The notes beneath the pieces are model-generated. The model saw only the letters and a list, made by a program, of their open reading frames with translations, was not told the DNA's origin and made no database searches. DNA of 62,581 nt. It comes from an uncultured Clostridia bacterium. Its GTDB lineage: Bacteria > Bacillota > Clostridia > Oscillospirales > Acutalibacteraceae. Made by a program: the position numbers and the translations under genes. Positions 44,101 to 53,391 of the stretch are shown here, piece after piece (position 1 is the first letter of the stretch; every line of letters begins with the position of its first letter). The stretch lies in NCBI GenBank assembly GCA_946493765.1, contig CAMMAZ010000005.1, forward strand, positions 1 to 62,581. The letters are read 5' to 3'.

Positions 44101-44696
44101 TCCAGTTCCGCCATGATATCCCGCAGGCGCAGCAGGTTGTCCTCTGCGCTGGCCAGTCTTTTCTCCGCTTCCGCTTTGCGGTAGCGATAACGGGAAATGC
44201 CTGCCGCTTCCTCAAAAATATCCCGCCGTTCATTGGATTTGGAGCCGACGATCTCGTCGATCCGGCCTTGTCCGATCATGGAATAACCGTCTCTGCCGAG
44301 TCCCGTGTCCATAAACAGCTCGTGCACGTCTTTGAGCCGCACCGCCGCGCCGTTGATACGGTATTCGCTTTCCCCCGAACGGTAATACCGGCGGGTAATG
44401 GTCACGTCGTCGCTGTCAAACTGCAATCCGCGGTCGGTATTGTCGATGGTGATGGAAACTTCGGCAAACCCAAGCGGTTTTCGCACCGCCGTGCCGCCGA
44501 AAATCACATCTTCCATTTTGTTGCCGCGCAGCGATTTATTCGACTGTTCGCCCAGCACCCAGCGAATCGCATCGGAAATGTTGCTTTTTCCGCTGCCGTT
44601 CGGGCCGATGACCGCCGTTATATCCCGCTCGAAGGTGAGTTTTGTTTTATCAGGGAAGGATTTGAATCCCTGAATTTCAATCAGTTTTAAACGCAA
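41121..44696 (-). CDS. smc: Chromosome segregation protein SMC
   Basis: A 1191-aa structural-maintenance-of-chromosomes ATPase, normal length. Walker A GPNGSGKSNISDA lies near residue 32, long coiled coils run at about 170-500 and 670-1010, the hinge is at about 520-640 (GIHGPVSRLIGVSADYALAV), and the C-terminal head has EQLSGGEKALIAVAI and FCLLDEVEAALDE. It acts with ScpA and ScpB on chromosome organisation. It lies between the radical SAM and ftsY genes in the rnc-smc-ftsY block. Confidence 0.98.
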   Translation of the reverse strand: MRLKLIEIQGFKSFPDKTKLTFERDITAVIGPNGSGKSNISDAIRWVLGEQSNKSLRGNKMEDVIFGGTAVRKPLGFAEVSITIDNTDRGLQFDSDDVTITRRYYRSGESEYRINGAAVRLKDVHELFMDTGLGRDGYSMIGQGRIDEIVGSKSNERRDIFEEAAGISRYRYRKAEAEKRLASAEDNLLRLRDIMAELEDRVGPLAEQSQKAQEFLKLSEQKRELEIGLWLHTLNQSQDLLREQDYKITLVKGQYETIEKELTALAAQAEINAMDSQKITVQIDAIRRESAKAEEEAAGARSEIAVLKTTIQHNDETAQRLQKDIESANQSDEQTKTDIEQNKAEIERIRSLAGEKTDLLNEQLSELNALSDDSGDFSKQIEEKNKTLNAIFSQISETRVKQVTAQTSQNEIRSADTKADENMAALQAQIEEHSREAQQLETDLKRCEENIAQCTNILNGNTLKLKSRQEKVDLQKEAINQLSLDIGETQRRIKILEDLERSMEGFAYAVKTVVRQAENGTLRGIHGPVSRLIGVSADYALAVETALGAAAQNVVTGNEEDAKRAILYLKNNNAGRATFLPLTSIRANPIRESGMADRVGYVGIAAELVTCDKQYREIVDNLLGRTVVCEDMDSAVALAKKFHYRYRVVTLDGQVVNAGGSLTGGSHAKNAGLLNRAGKIESFKEKLKTLTAKMQDGEKELKKLTEEAAKVDALVVGAQSELVTANEDKIRVESELRINAQQLENANAQFEQLKASKADFQNRLEQFAKTEQTTHEQLQELEQQKTKLEEEIHLLTGGRDKLHEKRNALSEEIAAIRLQLIGFTKDIEAKEQEIQRLQSLTADREQRVQALQTEIESLHQKNEQIKTEIEQLEQATSGLIRQSENAGQEIEKLTQQRTALEQASYQSRNEEREKSHDREKLGGELARLQERRETMEKEYDEIIAKLFDEYELTKSQALELNIVIEDIKAATSQLNDIRRKIKALGNVNLSAIEEYKEVSARYEFMKAQLQDVETSRNELHKLIHELTATMKEMFILQFHKINGHFSEVFKELFGGGSAKLQLTDENDVLNSGIDIIAQPPGKNISIIEQLSGGEKALIAVAIYFAIMKVNPPPFCLLDEVEAALDEVNVDKVAAYLRKMSKKTQFIVITHRRGTMEEADVLYGVTMQEKGVSKLLSIDVSQIEKTLQAKPK

Positions 44697-44703
44697 TGTC
44701 TTT

Positions 44704-45699
44704 TTATCCTTTCCCCAAAATTTTCACGTCATACGGCTTGATTCCCGCATCCGGGCAGACTGCAAAGTCTAAGCCCTGTTCTTTAAAAAACGCAATGTTT
44801 TCCCTTTTGTACCCAATCGCTCTGGACAGATCCGCCGGGCAAACCAGCAGCCGGTAAGCGCCGTGCGGCAAGTTTGTCGCCGCCGCATTGATGACCCGCC
44901 GGTAAAGACGGGAATAGGCGCGTTCGGCAAGACAAGGGTGAAACGCACCGGCAACAAAGCTGTCGGGTTCCACCGTGTGCAGGCCGAACCGGATCACCTT
45001 CACACCGGCTTTTAAAAACAGTTGCAGCAGCTTTGCGCCAAGCTCAATTGCTTCTTCCACCGTCTGCGGCCGGTAATCGCCGCGCTGATATAGCGCAAAC
45101 AGCGGTGTGTTTTTCAAAACGACTGTCGGATAAATCCGCACGGTATCCGCTTGAAGACGGATGATCTCCCGCGCGGTATAGACCGCTTTCTCATCGGTAT
45201 CGCCATACAGACCGGTCATCATCTGCAAACCCAGTTCAAAGCCATACCGTTTGATTTTTGCACAGGCATTCTCCACATCCTGCGCCGTGTGTCCTCTTTT
45301 ATTTTTATGTAGCACATCATCGCACATCGACTGGGCGCCAAGCTCGATCGCCTGGACGCCGTGTGCCTTTAAAACATCCAGCACTGCGTCGTCGATCGCA
45401 TCCGGCCGCGTTGAAACGCGAATGCCCGATACTGTGCCGTCTAAAACGTAACGGTATGCCGCTTGCAACAGTTTCAGCATCAGCTTGCGGTCGATTGCGG
45501 TAAACGATCCGCCAAAAAACGCGATCTGGCAGCTTTTCGGGTCATAGTTTTCAGAGCCGGCGGCAATCTGCACCGCTTTTTCGATTTCGGCCGCCGACGG
45601 CACGCCCGCCGTTCCGGTGATGCTGCGCTGATCGCAGAAACTGCATTGATGCCGACAGCCTAAATGCGGCACAAACAATGCGATGTTCGCATGTTTCAT
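44704..45699 (-). CDS. Elp3-like radical SAM protein, function unproven
   Basis: A 331-aa radical SAM protein with the cluster motif CRHQCSFC at residues 15-22, then FFGGSFTAIDR, RVSTRPDAID and ELGAQSMCDDVL. The layout resembles the catalytic half of Elp3/COG1243, without an acetyltransferase domain; the C terminus is an Elp3-like extension. Its ATG overlaps the rnc stop (ATGA), and smc begins 7 nt after its end. A role in tRNA modification is a reasonable guess, given family relations, but not shown. Confidence 0.88.
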   Translation of the reverse strand: MKHANIALFVPHLGCRHQCSFCDQRSITGTAGVPSAAEIEKAVQIAAGSENYDPKSCQIAFFGGSFTAIDRKLMLKLLQAAYRYVLDGTVSGIRVSTRPDAIDDAVLDVLKAHGVQAIELGAQSMCDDVLHKNKRGHTAQDVENACAKIKRYGFELGLQMMTGLYGDTDEKAVYTAREIIRLQADTVRIYPTVVLKNTPLFALYQRGDYRPQTVEEAIELGAKLLQLFLKAGVKVIRFGLHTVEPDSFVAGAFHPCLAERAYSRLYRRVINAAATNLPHGAYRLLVCPADLSRAIGYKRENIAFFKEQGLDFAVCPDAGIKPYDVKILGKG

Positions 45700-46376
45700 A
45701 GTCCCATCAGTTTCAGTGCCTCACAGGCAGCCGCCTGTTCCGCCGCTTTTTTGCTTCTGCCCTTTCCGGTGGCGATAACATTGGAATTCAGCCGGATCTC
45801 AACGGTGAATTCTTTATCGTGATCCGGTCCTTTTTCATCGGTAACGACATAGGAAATGTGTTCTTCCGGATTTTTCTGCACGACTTCCTGGAACATAGTC
45901 TTATAATCCTTGAACGCGATTTTGGTTTCATCGCTTAAATCCTCGCGGACGAACCGCAAAACCAGCCGGCGCGCCGGTTCAATACCGCCGTCGAGGTAAA
46001 TGGCGGCCAGCACCGCTTCAAATGCGTCGGATAAGATCGACGGACGTTTGTTGCCGCCGTTTTGCTGCTCGCCTTTGCCAAGCAGGATGAAATCGCCAAG
46101 CGACAGTTCCTTTGCAAAGGCAAACAGCGCATCCTCACAAACCAGCGACGCGCGCAGCTTGGTGAGTTCCCCTTCCGCAATTTTAAAGTTATTATAAATG
46201 TAATCCGAAACGATGATCGACAAAACCGAATCACCCAAAAACTCCAGCCGTTCATTGCAGGAGCTGGGCTTTTTGAGTTCATTCGCATAGGAGGAATGGG
46301 TCAGCGCCTGTTTGAGCAGCGCTTTGTTATGAAAAGTATAGCCTAAATTTTGTTCCAGCTGTTCGAGCTGTTTCAC
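45696..46376 (-). CDS. rnc: Ribonuclease III
   Basis: Cleaves double-stranded RNA in rRNA processing and mRNA turnover. The product is 226 aa. The signature NERLEFLGDSVL is near residue 41, a second acidic block is SDAFEAVLAAIYLDGG, and a C-terminal double-stranded RNA-binding domain ends GRSKKAAEQAAACEAL. It is only 6 nt after plsX; the acyl carrier protein gene that often lies between them is absent. Confidence 0.97.
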   Translation of the reverse strand: MKQLEQLEQNLGYTFHNKALLKQALTHSSYANELKKPSSCNERLEFLGDSVLSIIVSDYIYNNFKIAEGELTKLRASLVCEDALFAFAKELSLGDFILLGKGEQQNGGNKRPSILSDAFEAVLAAIYLDGGIEPARRLVLRFVREDLSDETKIAFKDYKTMFQEVVQKNPEEHISYVVTDEKGPDHDKEFTVEIRLNSNVIATGKGRSKKAAEQAAACEALKLMGL

Positions 46377-46382
46377 TTTGCA

Positions 46383-47372
46383 TCACGCCTTTAATCTGTC
46401 TTTGATGGTTTCGATCAATTGATTCTCCACAAACGTTTTCGCCTGCAAAATCGCAATGGTGATCGCTTTGGCATTGCTGCTGCCATGCGCTTTGATTACC
46501 GGCTTTGCAATGCCGAGCAGCGGCGCGCCGCCGTATTCCGAATAGTCCAGGCTTTTTTTGAGCTGTTTCATTTCCGGCATAATTAACATTGCCGCAATTT
46601 TGGTTTTTATGTTTTTGGTAAGCACCTTTTTGAACATGCCCATAAACGACATGGCGACCCCTTCGGTGAGTTTGAGCACAATATTGCCGGAAAATCCGTC
46701 GGTCACCAACACGTCGCAGGCACCTGTCGGAACATCCCGCGCTTCCACATTGCCGATAAAATGAATGTTCTTTGTTTCTTTGAGCAACGCATAGGTTTCA
46801 ACGAGCATATCTCCGCCCTTGGAATCCTCCGCACCGTTATTTAAAAGTCCCACGCGGGGATTTTGGACCCCCATCACCTTTTCCATATAAGCGGAACCCA
46901 AAAGCGCGAACTGCTGCAGCATTTCCGGGCGCACACTGACATTCGCGCCGCAGTCGATGAGCAAATACGGCGCTTTGGTTGTCGGCATGACCGGTGCGAG
47001 CGCCGGCCGTTTGATCCCTTTGATGCGCTTGACAATAAAGGTCGCGCCGAACAAAACGGCGCCGGTGCTGCCGGCGGACACAAATGCGTCCCCCTGCCCA
47101 TCCGCCAACGCTTTTAAGCCTACCGCCAATGATGTGTTGGATTTGGATTTTAAAATTTCATTCGGCTCATCGTGCATGTCCATCACATCGTCCGCCTGCA
47201 AAATCTCCATGCCGTCCAACGCGATGTTATGATCTGCCGCACATTGCCGGATTTTTGTTTCATCGCCCGCCAGCAAAATTTCAACATCAGCTTTTGCAAC
47301 CGCGTCCGCCGCACCCTGCAAAACGGCCAACGGCGCGTTATCTCCGCCGAATGCATCCAAAATAATTTTCAT
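46383..47372 (-). CDS. plsX: Phosphate acyltransferase PlsX
   Basis: Makes acyl phosphate from acyl-ACP for phospholipid synthesis. The product is 329 aa and begins MKIILDAFGGDNAP, then VSAGSTGAVLFGA, GANVSVRPEML, VGLLNNGAEDSKG, and DGFSGNIVLKLTEGVA. Usual neighbours (rnc, smc) follow, but acpP is missing. It may act with PlsY, which is not in the window. Confidence 0.97.
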   Translation of the reverse strand: MKIILDAFGGDNAPLAVLQGAADAVAKADVEILLAGDETKIRQCAADHNIALDGMEILQADDVMDMHDEPNEILKSKSNTSLAVGLKALADGQGDAFVSAGSTGAVLFGATFIVKRIKGIKRPALAPVMPTTKAPYLLIDCGANVSVRPEMLQQFALLGSAYMEKVMGVQNPRVGLLNNGAEDSKGGDMLVETYALLKETKNIHFIGNVEARDVPTGACDVLVTDGFSGNIVLKLTEGVAMSFMGMFKKVLTKNIKTKIAAMLIMPEMKQLKKSLDYSEYGGAPLLGIAKPVIKAHGSSNAKAITIAILQAKTFVENQLIETIKDRLKA

Positions 47373-47412
47373 CTGTCTTATCCCTCTTTTTCCGTCTTTT
47401 TAAAGGCTATTT

Positions 47413-48726
47413 TTATTGTTCGGTATCGTTTGCAAGAACCGCTTTTAAATCCTGCAGCGCGCGCTGCGCCAAAAACAAATACCGTTGTTTTTTATCTTTG
47501 ATCACCGTTTCCGCTTTGGGCAGCAATCCGAAGCTTGCGCCCATCGGCTGAAAATCAGTAACGGAAACATCGCTGATATACCGGCACAACGCGCCGCACA
47601 TCGTGGTCGGCGGCAAACATACCGCCGGTTTGCCCTGCAGCTTACGCCAAACGCCCATGGCCGCCACAATGCCCGACATTGCCGATTCCATATAGCCCTC
47701 CACGCCGGTGATCTGTCCGGCGAAAACGATGTTCTGGTTGTCTCGCATGGAAAAATCCGCGTTTAAAAGACGCGGTGCATCAATAAACGTGTTGCGGTGC
47801 ATCACCCCATAACGCACGAATTCCGCGTCATGCAGCGCCGGGATCATGGAAAACACCCGCTTTTGTTCGCCGAATTTCAAATTGGTCTGAAACCCGACCA
47901 GATTATAAAGCGAACCATCAGCGTTTTCCCGCCGCAGCTGCAAAACCGCCCATGGCCGGTGCCCCGTTTTTGGATCGCGCAGCCCCACCGGTTTCATCGG
48001 TCCGAACCGAATGGTATCCGCGCCGCGTTTTGCCATCACCTCGATCGGCATGCAGCCTTCATACACACCATGTTTTTGATCAAACGCATGGGTTTGCGCC
48101 ACCTCGGCGGTGACCAGCGCGGCGTGAAACGCCTCATATTCTTCCCGGTTCAGCGGACAATTTATGTAATCATCGTCGCCTCGGTCATACCGCGACTGGG
48201 CAAAGCTTTGCGCTTTATCGATGCTTTCCGCCGTGACGATCGGTGCCGCCGCATCATAAAACGAAAGGCTCTCCCCGCACAGCTGCCGGATGGCATCCGC
48301 TAGTTTTCCCTGCGTTAACGGACCGGTGGCGATAATAGTGGGCACATTGGGATCGATCCCGGTAACTTCTCCATTGTGCAACCGAATATTCGGATGCGTT
48401 TTAATTTTTTCTGTCACAGCATCCGAAAAACGGTCGCGGTCGACCGCCAACGCGCCGCCTGCAGGCACCCGGCAGGTATCCGCCGCCATGAGGCAAACCG
48501 AACCCATCAGCCGCATTTCGGCTTTTAAAAGACCGCCCGCCGAACTGAGTCGGTCGGCTTTTAGGGAATTGGAGCAAACCAGTTCTGCAAAGCTGTCGCG
48601 ATGGTGCGCCGGTGATTTTTTATCCGGTTTTTGTTCAAACAGATCCACCAAAACGCCTTTTTCCGCCAAATACCACGCCGCTTCACAGCCGGCGAGTCCG
48701 GCGCCGATTACCCGCACATTATGCAT
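47413..48726 (-). CDS. trmFO: Methylenetetrahydrofolate-tRNA uracil-54 methyltransferase
   Basis: A folate- and FAD-dependent enzyme that makes ribothymidine at position 54 of tRNA. The product is 437 aa. VRVIGAGLAGCEAAWYLAEKG at the N terminus is the FAD-binding motif, followed by ELVCSNSLKADRLSSAGGLLK and the C-terminal FAGQITGVEGYMESA. The start is the ATG at 48726, after AAGGAAG; it overlaps the topA stop by 8 nt. The topA-trmFO pair is typical of Firmicutes. Confidence 0.97.
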   Translation of the reverse strand: MHNVRVIGAGLAGCEAAWYLAEKGVLVDLFEQKPDKKSPAHHRDSFAELVCSNSLKADRLSSAGGLLKAEMRLMGSVCLMAADTCRVPAGGALAVDRDRFSDAVTEKIKTHPNIRLHNGEVTGIDPNVPTIIATGPLTQGKLADAIRQLCGESLSFYDAAAPIVTAESIDKAQSFAQSRYDRGDDDYINCPLNREEYEAFHAALVTAEVAQTHAFDQKHGVYEGCMPIEVMAKRGADTIRFGPMKPVGLRDPKTGHRPWAVLQLRRENADGSLYNLVGFQTNLKFGEQKRVFSMIPALHDAEFVRYGVMHRNTFIDAPRLLNADFSMRDNQNIVFAGQITGVEGYMESAMSGIVAAMGVWRKLQGKPAVCLPPTTMCGALCRYISDVSVTDFQPMGASFGLLPKAETVIKDKKQRYLFLAQRALQDLKAVLANDTEQ

Positions 48727-50818
48727 CTTCTTTTTTCTTCCTTGTCTTGCGCGGCGTTTGGGTTTCATAACCACAGCCCTCGTTTAAGCAAACGGTGATG
48801 CCGCCGCGGCGTTTAAACAATGTTTTGCCGCACTGCGGACAGTTGTTTTCGGTAGGTTCATCCCAGGTCATAAAGCCGCATTCTTTTCCTTTTTCACAAG
48901 CGTAATACTTATTGCCTTTTGCCGACCGGCGCAGCAGGATTTTCCCGCCGCATTTCGGACAACGGCCCGGCATTTCGGTGACGATCGGTTTGGTGTTTTT
49001 GCATTCCGGATAACCGGGACAGGCTAAAAATTTACCGAACCGTCCGGAACGGATCACCATTTTCCGTCCGCATTTTTCACACACGACGTCGCTTTCCTCT
49101 TCCGGAACCTTGATACGCGTTCCGTCCATCTTTTTCTCTGCGGCGGTCAGCGTTTTATCAAAATCGCCGTAGAACCGGTCGAGCACCTTGACCCAAGGCA
49201 GTTTCCCAGCTTCCACATTGTCCAGTTCCGTTTCGATTTTTGCGGTGAATTTCAAATCGATGATATCCTTGAACATGTCATACATCAGCTTGGTGATCAC
49301 TTCGCCAAGCACAGTCGGTTTTAAAACCTTCTTTTCCCGTTCGACATATTCCCGTTTGATAATGGTGGTAATGGTCGGCGCATAGGTGCTCGGACGACCG
49401 ATGCCGTTTTCTTCGAGCGCCTTGACAAGGCTCGCTTCGGTATACCGCGGGGGCGGCTGGGTGAAATGCTGGTTGGGGGTCAAGCTTTTCAGCTTTAATT
49501 TGTCGCCCTTGGAAAGCGCCGGCAATGCGCCGCCTTTTTCTTCGGTTTCATCCTTGCCCTCTTCGTAAAGCGTTGTAAATCCGTCGAACTTGACGGTATA
49601 GCCGCTGGCTTTGAACAGATAATCGCCCGCAGCAATATCCACATTCACCGTGTTTTGCACGCAGCATTCCATCAAGCTTGCGATAAAACGTTCCCAGATC
49701 AGTTTATATAATTTATATTGATCGACTGTCAGGCTGTCCTTGACCGCTTCGGGTTTCAATGCCGGATTGGTCGGGCGGATCGCTTCGTGCGCGTCCTGCG
49801 CACTGTTTTTCTGTTTGAAATACCGCTGTTTTTCCGGCAGATAGGCATCGCCATAGGCCGAACGGATATATTCGTTTCCGGCGGCTCGTGCGTCGTCGGA
49901 GATGCGCAGTGAGTCGGTTCGCATATAGGTGATCAGACCCGTCATGCCGATCCCCTGCACGTCCACGCCTTCATATAACCCCTGTGCGACGCGCATGGTT
50001 CGCTGGGGATTGAAATTGAGCTTGCGGGAAGCTTCCTGCTGCAGTGTCGAGGTGGTAAAGGGGGGCGCCGGCTGTTTTTTGCGGGTGCCCTTTTTCACGT
50101 TCAAGACCACATATTCCGCGCCGTCGAGCGCCTGCATGATCTCGTTTGCTTGGTTCTCGTTTTCGATGCTGATTTTTTTGCCGTCGCTTTTGCCGTGCAG
50201 ATGCGCTTCAAATTTGGAACGGTCTTTTAATAAAACAGCGTCGATGCTCCAATATTCCTCCGGTTTGAAATTGCGGATTTCATTTTCACGATCCACAATG
50301 ATGCGCACCGCAACCGACTGCACACGCCCCGCAGACAAACCGCGCTTGACTTTTTTCCATAAAAACGGGCTCAGTTTATAGCCGACAATGCGGTCCAAAA
50401 CACGGCGCGCCTGCTGCGCGTCCACCAGATCCATGTTGATCCGGCGCGGATGCTCGATGCCGGCTTCCACACCTTTTTTGGTGATCTCATTGAAGGTGAT
50501 GCGGTTATCATCCTCTTCATTCAGCGCCAGCACATGGCACAAATGCCAGGAGATCGCCTCTCCCTCCCGGTCCGGGTCGGCCGCAAGATAAACAAAATCG
50601 CTGTCCGCCGCTTTGGATTTTAATTGTTTGATCAGTTCTTTTTTGTCCGGCATCTCGATGTATTTCGGGGTAAATCCATGTTCGATATCCACGCCGAGTT
50701 TGGATTTCGGCAGATCACAGACATGTCCCATCGATGCAACTACCTCATAGCCGGAACCCAAATATTTTTGAATGGTTTTCGCCTTTGCCGGCGATTCCAC
50801 GATTACGAGTTTTGACAT
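48719..50818 (-). CDS. topA: DNA topoisomerase I
   Basis: A 699-aa type IA topoisomerase that relaxes negative supercoils. The Toprim domain starts KLVIVESPAKAKTIQKYLG, DPDREGEAISWHL carries the metal-binding acids, and GLITYMRTDSLRISD has the active-site Tyr. Three C-terminal zinc ribbons follow: CEKCGRKM/CPGYPEC, CPKCGGKI/CEKGKEC, and CPQCGKTL/CLNEGC. It lies between dprA and trmFO, as in B. subtilis. Confidence 0.98.
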   Translation of the reverse strand: MSKLVIVESPAKAKTIQKYLGSGYEVVASMGHVCDLPKSKLGVDIEHGFTPKYIEMPDKKELIKQLKSKAADSDFVYLAADPDREGEAISWHLCHVLALNEEDDNRITFNEITKKGVEAGIEHPRRINMDLVDAQQARRVLDRIVGYKLSPFLWKKVKRGLSAGRVQSVAVRIIVDRENEIRNFKPEEYWSIDAVLLKDRSKFEAHLHGKSDGKKISIENENQANEIMQALDGAEYVVLNVKKGTRKKQPAPPFTTSTLQQEASRKLNFNPQRTMRVAQGLYEGVDVQGIGMTGLITYMRTDSLRISDDARAAGNEYIRSAYGDAYLPEKQRYFKQKNSAQDAHEAIRPTNPALKPEAVKDSLTVDQYKLYKLIWERFIASLMECCVQNTVNVDIAAGDYLFKASGYTVKFDGFTTLYEEGKDETEEKGGALPALSKGDKLKLKSLTPNQHFTQPPPRYTEASLVKALEENGIGRPSTYAPTITTIIKREYVEREKKVLKPTVLGEVITKLMYDMFKDIIDLKFTAKIETELDNVEAGKLPWVKVLDRFYGDFDKTLTAAEKKMDGTRIKVPEEESDVVCEKCGRKMVIRSGRFGKFLACPGYPECKNTKPIVTEMPGRCPKCGGKILLRRSAKGNKYYACEKGKECGFMTWDEPTENNCPQCGKTLFKRRGGITVCLNEGCGYETQTPRKTRKKKEDA

Positions 50819-50894
50819 AACACACTTCTCCAGTTAGTTTTTAAATGCTGCTTTTAGCAAAAAATTCTATTTCCGCATACCGGGCATTTGGCGT

Positions 50895-52118
50895 TCAAAT
50901 CCATTTTAAAACAAACCTTCCGCCCGGCAATTCGTCGATACAGCCGTCGATTTGCAGATTGGTAACAGCTACCAGAACGTCGTCCGGCGCAAGACCGCTG
51001 CTCTGAATCAGTATATCCATTGTCACGGGATCTTTTGTGAAGAGGCTGTAAATTTTTCGCATTGCCGCATCCGCATTTTCGGGCAGCGGAACCGGCCGCA
51101 ACTCCGGTTCTCTTGGTTTTTGCACAGGCGCAGACCGGCTGCCGCCAGGCTTTTGCGTTTGTGCCCGCTCTTGCTGGTAATGTTCGAGGAAAACAGGGTC
51201 TTCTCCAATGGGAATATCCGTGTTTTCGAGATTTAGCTTATGAGGAAAGACGGCCGAATATTCCGATAAAACATCCTGCGGGGTATAAACCGGTCGCGCG
51301 CCGTCCTGCAAAATTTTATTGCAGCCGGCAAAATCGATGGAAGCAATATCGCCGGGAATCGCAAACACATCTTTGCCCTGTTCCAAAGCGTGCGACGCTG
51401 TAATCAGCGCACCGCTTTTCGCCGGCGCCTGCACAACGATCACACAGTTGGCAAGTGCAGACATCAGTCTGTTGCGAATCGGGAAGGAATAACGTGAAGG
51501 TTGGCATTCCGGCTGAAATTCAGAAATGACAGCGCCGGATTTTGCCGCTTTGTCCCGCAACGCTTTATTTTTAAGCAAATAAGGGTACCGCAGACCGCAG
51601 CCGAGCACAATCACCGTTCTGCCGCCGGCATCTAATGCGCCGCGTGAACTTTGTGTGTCGATACCGACCGCACCGCCGCTGATAATCACAGCCCCGGCGC
51701 CGCCGAGCCGGTAGCCGAGGGTGTAAGCCGCGGCTTCTCCGCTGCGGGAGCTTTTCCGGGTGCCGACCATAGCGACGCCTGCCTCGTCGTCCATATCCGG
51801 CAGGTTGCCGCTGACATACAAAACGGCGGGCGGGTCTTTGATCCGCAGCAGATGTTCGGGATATTCTGCATCTTCCGGTGTTAAAATTCCAATGTTCCTT
51901 TCACGGCAAAGCGATAGAATCTGCCGCGACTTTTTCAAATCGGTTTCTTTTAATCTTTTTAGTTCCGCCGGTGTGAACAAATGAAGATCCCGCCAAGCGG
52001 ATTCTCCCAACCTGAAAAACGCAGCGATATCGTCAAACGCTTCCAAAATCCGCTGTGTCTTTACCGATGCATAGCCGACCGCATTTTGCAGCGCGATCCA
52101 GTATTCTGCGTTCTTCAT
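50895..52118 (-). CDS. dprA: DNA-processing protein DprA
   Basis: Loads RecA on incoming single-stranded DNA in transformation. The product is 407 aa. It has an N-terminal SAM-like helical region, a Rossmann-type DprA domain (AMVGTRKSSRSGEAAAYTL, IISGGAVGIDTQSSRGAL, FPIRNRLMSALANCVIVVQA, FAIPGDIASIDFAGCNKIL), a Pro-rich linker, and a C-terminal DprA winged helix. It is 76 nt upstream of topA. Other competence genes are outside the window. Confidence 0.96.
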   Translation of the reverse strand: MKNAEYWIALQNAVGYASVKTQRILEAFDDIAAFFRLGESAWRDLHLFTPAELKRLKETDLKKSRQILSLCRERNIGILTPEDAEYPEHLLRIKDPPAVLYVSGNLPDMDDEAGVAMVGTRKSSRSGEAAAYTLGYRLGGAGAVIISGGAVGIDTQSSRGALDAGGRTVIVLGCGLRYPYLLKNKALRDKAAKSGAVISEFQPECQPSRYSFPIRNRLMSALANCVIVVQAPAKSGALITASHALEQGKDVFAIPGDIASIDFAGCNKILQDGARPVYTPQDVLSEYSAVFPHKLNLENTDIPIGEDPVFLEHYQQERAQTQKPGGSRSAPVQKPREPELRPVPLPENADAAMRKIYSLFTKDPVTMDILIQSSGLAPDDVLVAVTNLQIDGCIDELPGGRFVLKWI

Positions 52119-52138
52119 CAGTTTGCCCCCTTTTGAAA

Positions 52139-52915
52139 CTATCGAATCATTTCATACATTAAAATCGATGCAGCGACCGCAGCGTTGAGCGATTCTGCTT
52201 TGCCGCGCATCGGGATCGTGATTTTCCGATCACACTGCGCGATCACCGCATCCGGCAGTCCTGACCCTTCATTGCCGATCAACATGGCTGCGCCATTTTG
52301 AAAATCAGCTTGTCCAACGGGCATAGCGCTGCGATCCGGCACCGACGCGAATGTGGGAATGTTATGCTTTTGCAGTGTGCAAAACAGATCCTGCAGTTGG
52401 CATCGCAATACCGGGATGCGCAGCAGCGCGCCCATGGAAGCACGCAACGCTTTGGGATTATAAACATCGCACCCGCCGCAGACGATCATTCCGTCGATCC
52501 CGAGGGCTTCGGCAGTTCTCGCCACAGCGCCCAGGTTTCCCGGATCGGCAACATCGCACAAAACGACATACCGGCCGTTTTGCGTTAAAACGCAGCGATC
52601 CGCTTTGATCTTTGCCACGCCGAGCACACCCTGCGGCGACACCGTGTCGCTCATTTTGCAAAAAGCATCCGATGATACGGAAAAAATCTGTTTTGCTCCA
52701 GCGGATAACATTTGCAGTTCTTTTTCATGTTTATCTGCAAAATCCGCTGTGAAAAACAGCTGTTCAAAGGAAAAGCCGGAACCGATCGCGTCGGCACACA
52801 GCCGCAATCCCTCCACGACAAACAGACCGCTTTGTGTTCTTTGCTTGGAAGAACCGAGCAGTTTTTTGACAAATTTGATTTTCGGATTGTTTTTCGCCGC
52901 AATTTCGTTTTGCAA
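52139..52915 (-). CDS. SpoU (TrmH)-family RNA 2'-O-methyltransferase
   Basis: About 258 aa. The N-terminal substrate-binding domain (NPKIKFVKKLLGSSKQR) is followed by a SPOUT methyltransferase domain with VVLCDVADPGNLGAVARTAE (motif 1), LIGNEGSGLPDAV (motif 2) and ITIPMRGKAESLNAAVAASI (motif 3). It probably methylates 23S rRNA; the exact site is not predictable here. GGGAGAGG sits just before a TTG at 52915, which is chosen; a GTG at 52930 lies upstream of that site. Confidence 0.92.
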   Translation of the reverse strand: MQNEIAAKNNPKIKFVKKLLGSSKQRTQSGLFVVEGLRLCADAIGSGFSFEQLFFTADFADKHEKELQMLSAGAKQIFSVSSDAFCKMSDTVSPQGVLGVAKIKADRCVLTQNGRYVVLCDVADPGNLGAVARTAEALGIDGMIVCGGCDVYNPKALRASMGALLRIPVLRCQLQDLFCTLQKHNIPTFASVPDRSAMPVGQADFQNGAAMLIGNEGSGLPDAVIAQCDRKITIPMRGKAESLNAAVAASILMYEMIR

Positions 52916-52944
52916 AGAATCCTCTCCCACATGCCGTTAAATAA

Positions 52945-52978
52945 CCAAAAACGCACCCGCACATACGCGCGGGCACGT
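52945..52978 (-). terminator. Terminator after infC-rpmI-rplT
   Basis: On the minus strand a 10-bp stem (52969-52978 with 52951-52960, including two G-T pairs) and an 8-nt loop are followed by TTTTTGG. It ends the translation-factor/ribosomal operon before the methyltransferase gene. Confidence 0.7.
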
Positions 52979-52983
52979 TGCCA

Positions 52984-53343
52984 TTATTTATTCAAAGCCG
53001 CTTTGGCCTGTTCAACAAGATTTGCGAATCCTGCTGCGTCGTTCACAGCCAGTTCAGCGAGCATTTTTCTGTTCATCTGCACATTGGCTTTTTTCAAACC
53101 GTTCATAAATGTGGAATAGTTCATCCCGTTGATTTTCGCAGCCGCGGAAATACGGGTGATCCACAAACGTCTGAAATCTCTTTTTCTCTGTTTCCGGCCG
53201 ATATAGGCATAGTTGCCGGATTTCATCACAGCCTGTTTGGCTGTTTTGAATAATTTATGTTTTGAACCAAAATAGCCTTTGGCTAACTTTAATGTCTTTT
53301 TTCTTCTTTTGCGCGTCATCATTGCGCCTTTTACTCGTGCCAT
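52984..53343 (-). CDS. rplT: 50S ribosomal protein L20
   Basis: A 119-aa basic protein that is essential early in 50S assembly and is the likely repressor of its own operon. It begins [21 protein letters not shown] and has [22 protein letters not shown], the conserved L20 body. Last gene of infC-rpmI-rplT. Confidence 0.98.
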   Translation of the reverse strand: MARVKGAMMTRKRRKKTLKLAKGYFGSKHKLFKTAKQAVMKSGNYAYIGRKQRKRDFRRLWITRISAAAKINGMNYSTFMNGLKKANVQMNRKMLAELAVNDAAGFANLVEQAKAALNK

Positions 53344-53391
53344 CTTTAATCTTTCCTTTCACTCGGCAATTTTTACGATTGAAGTCTCGGT

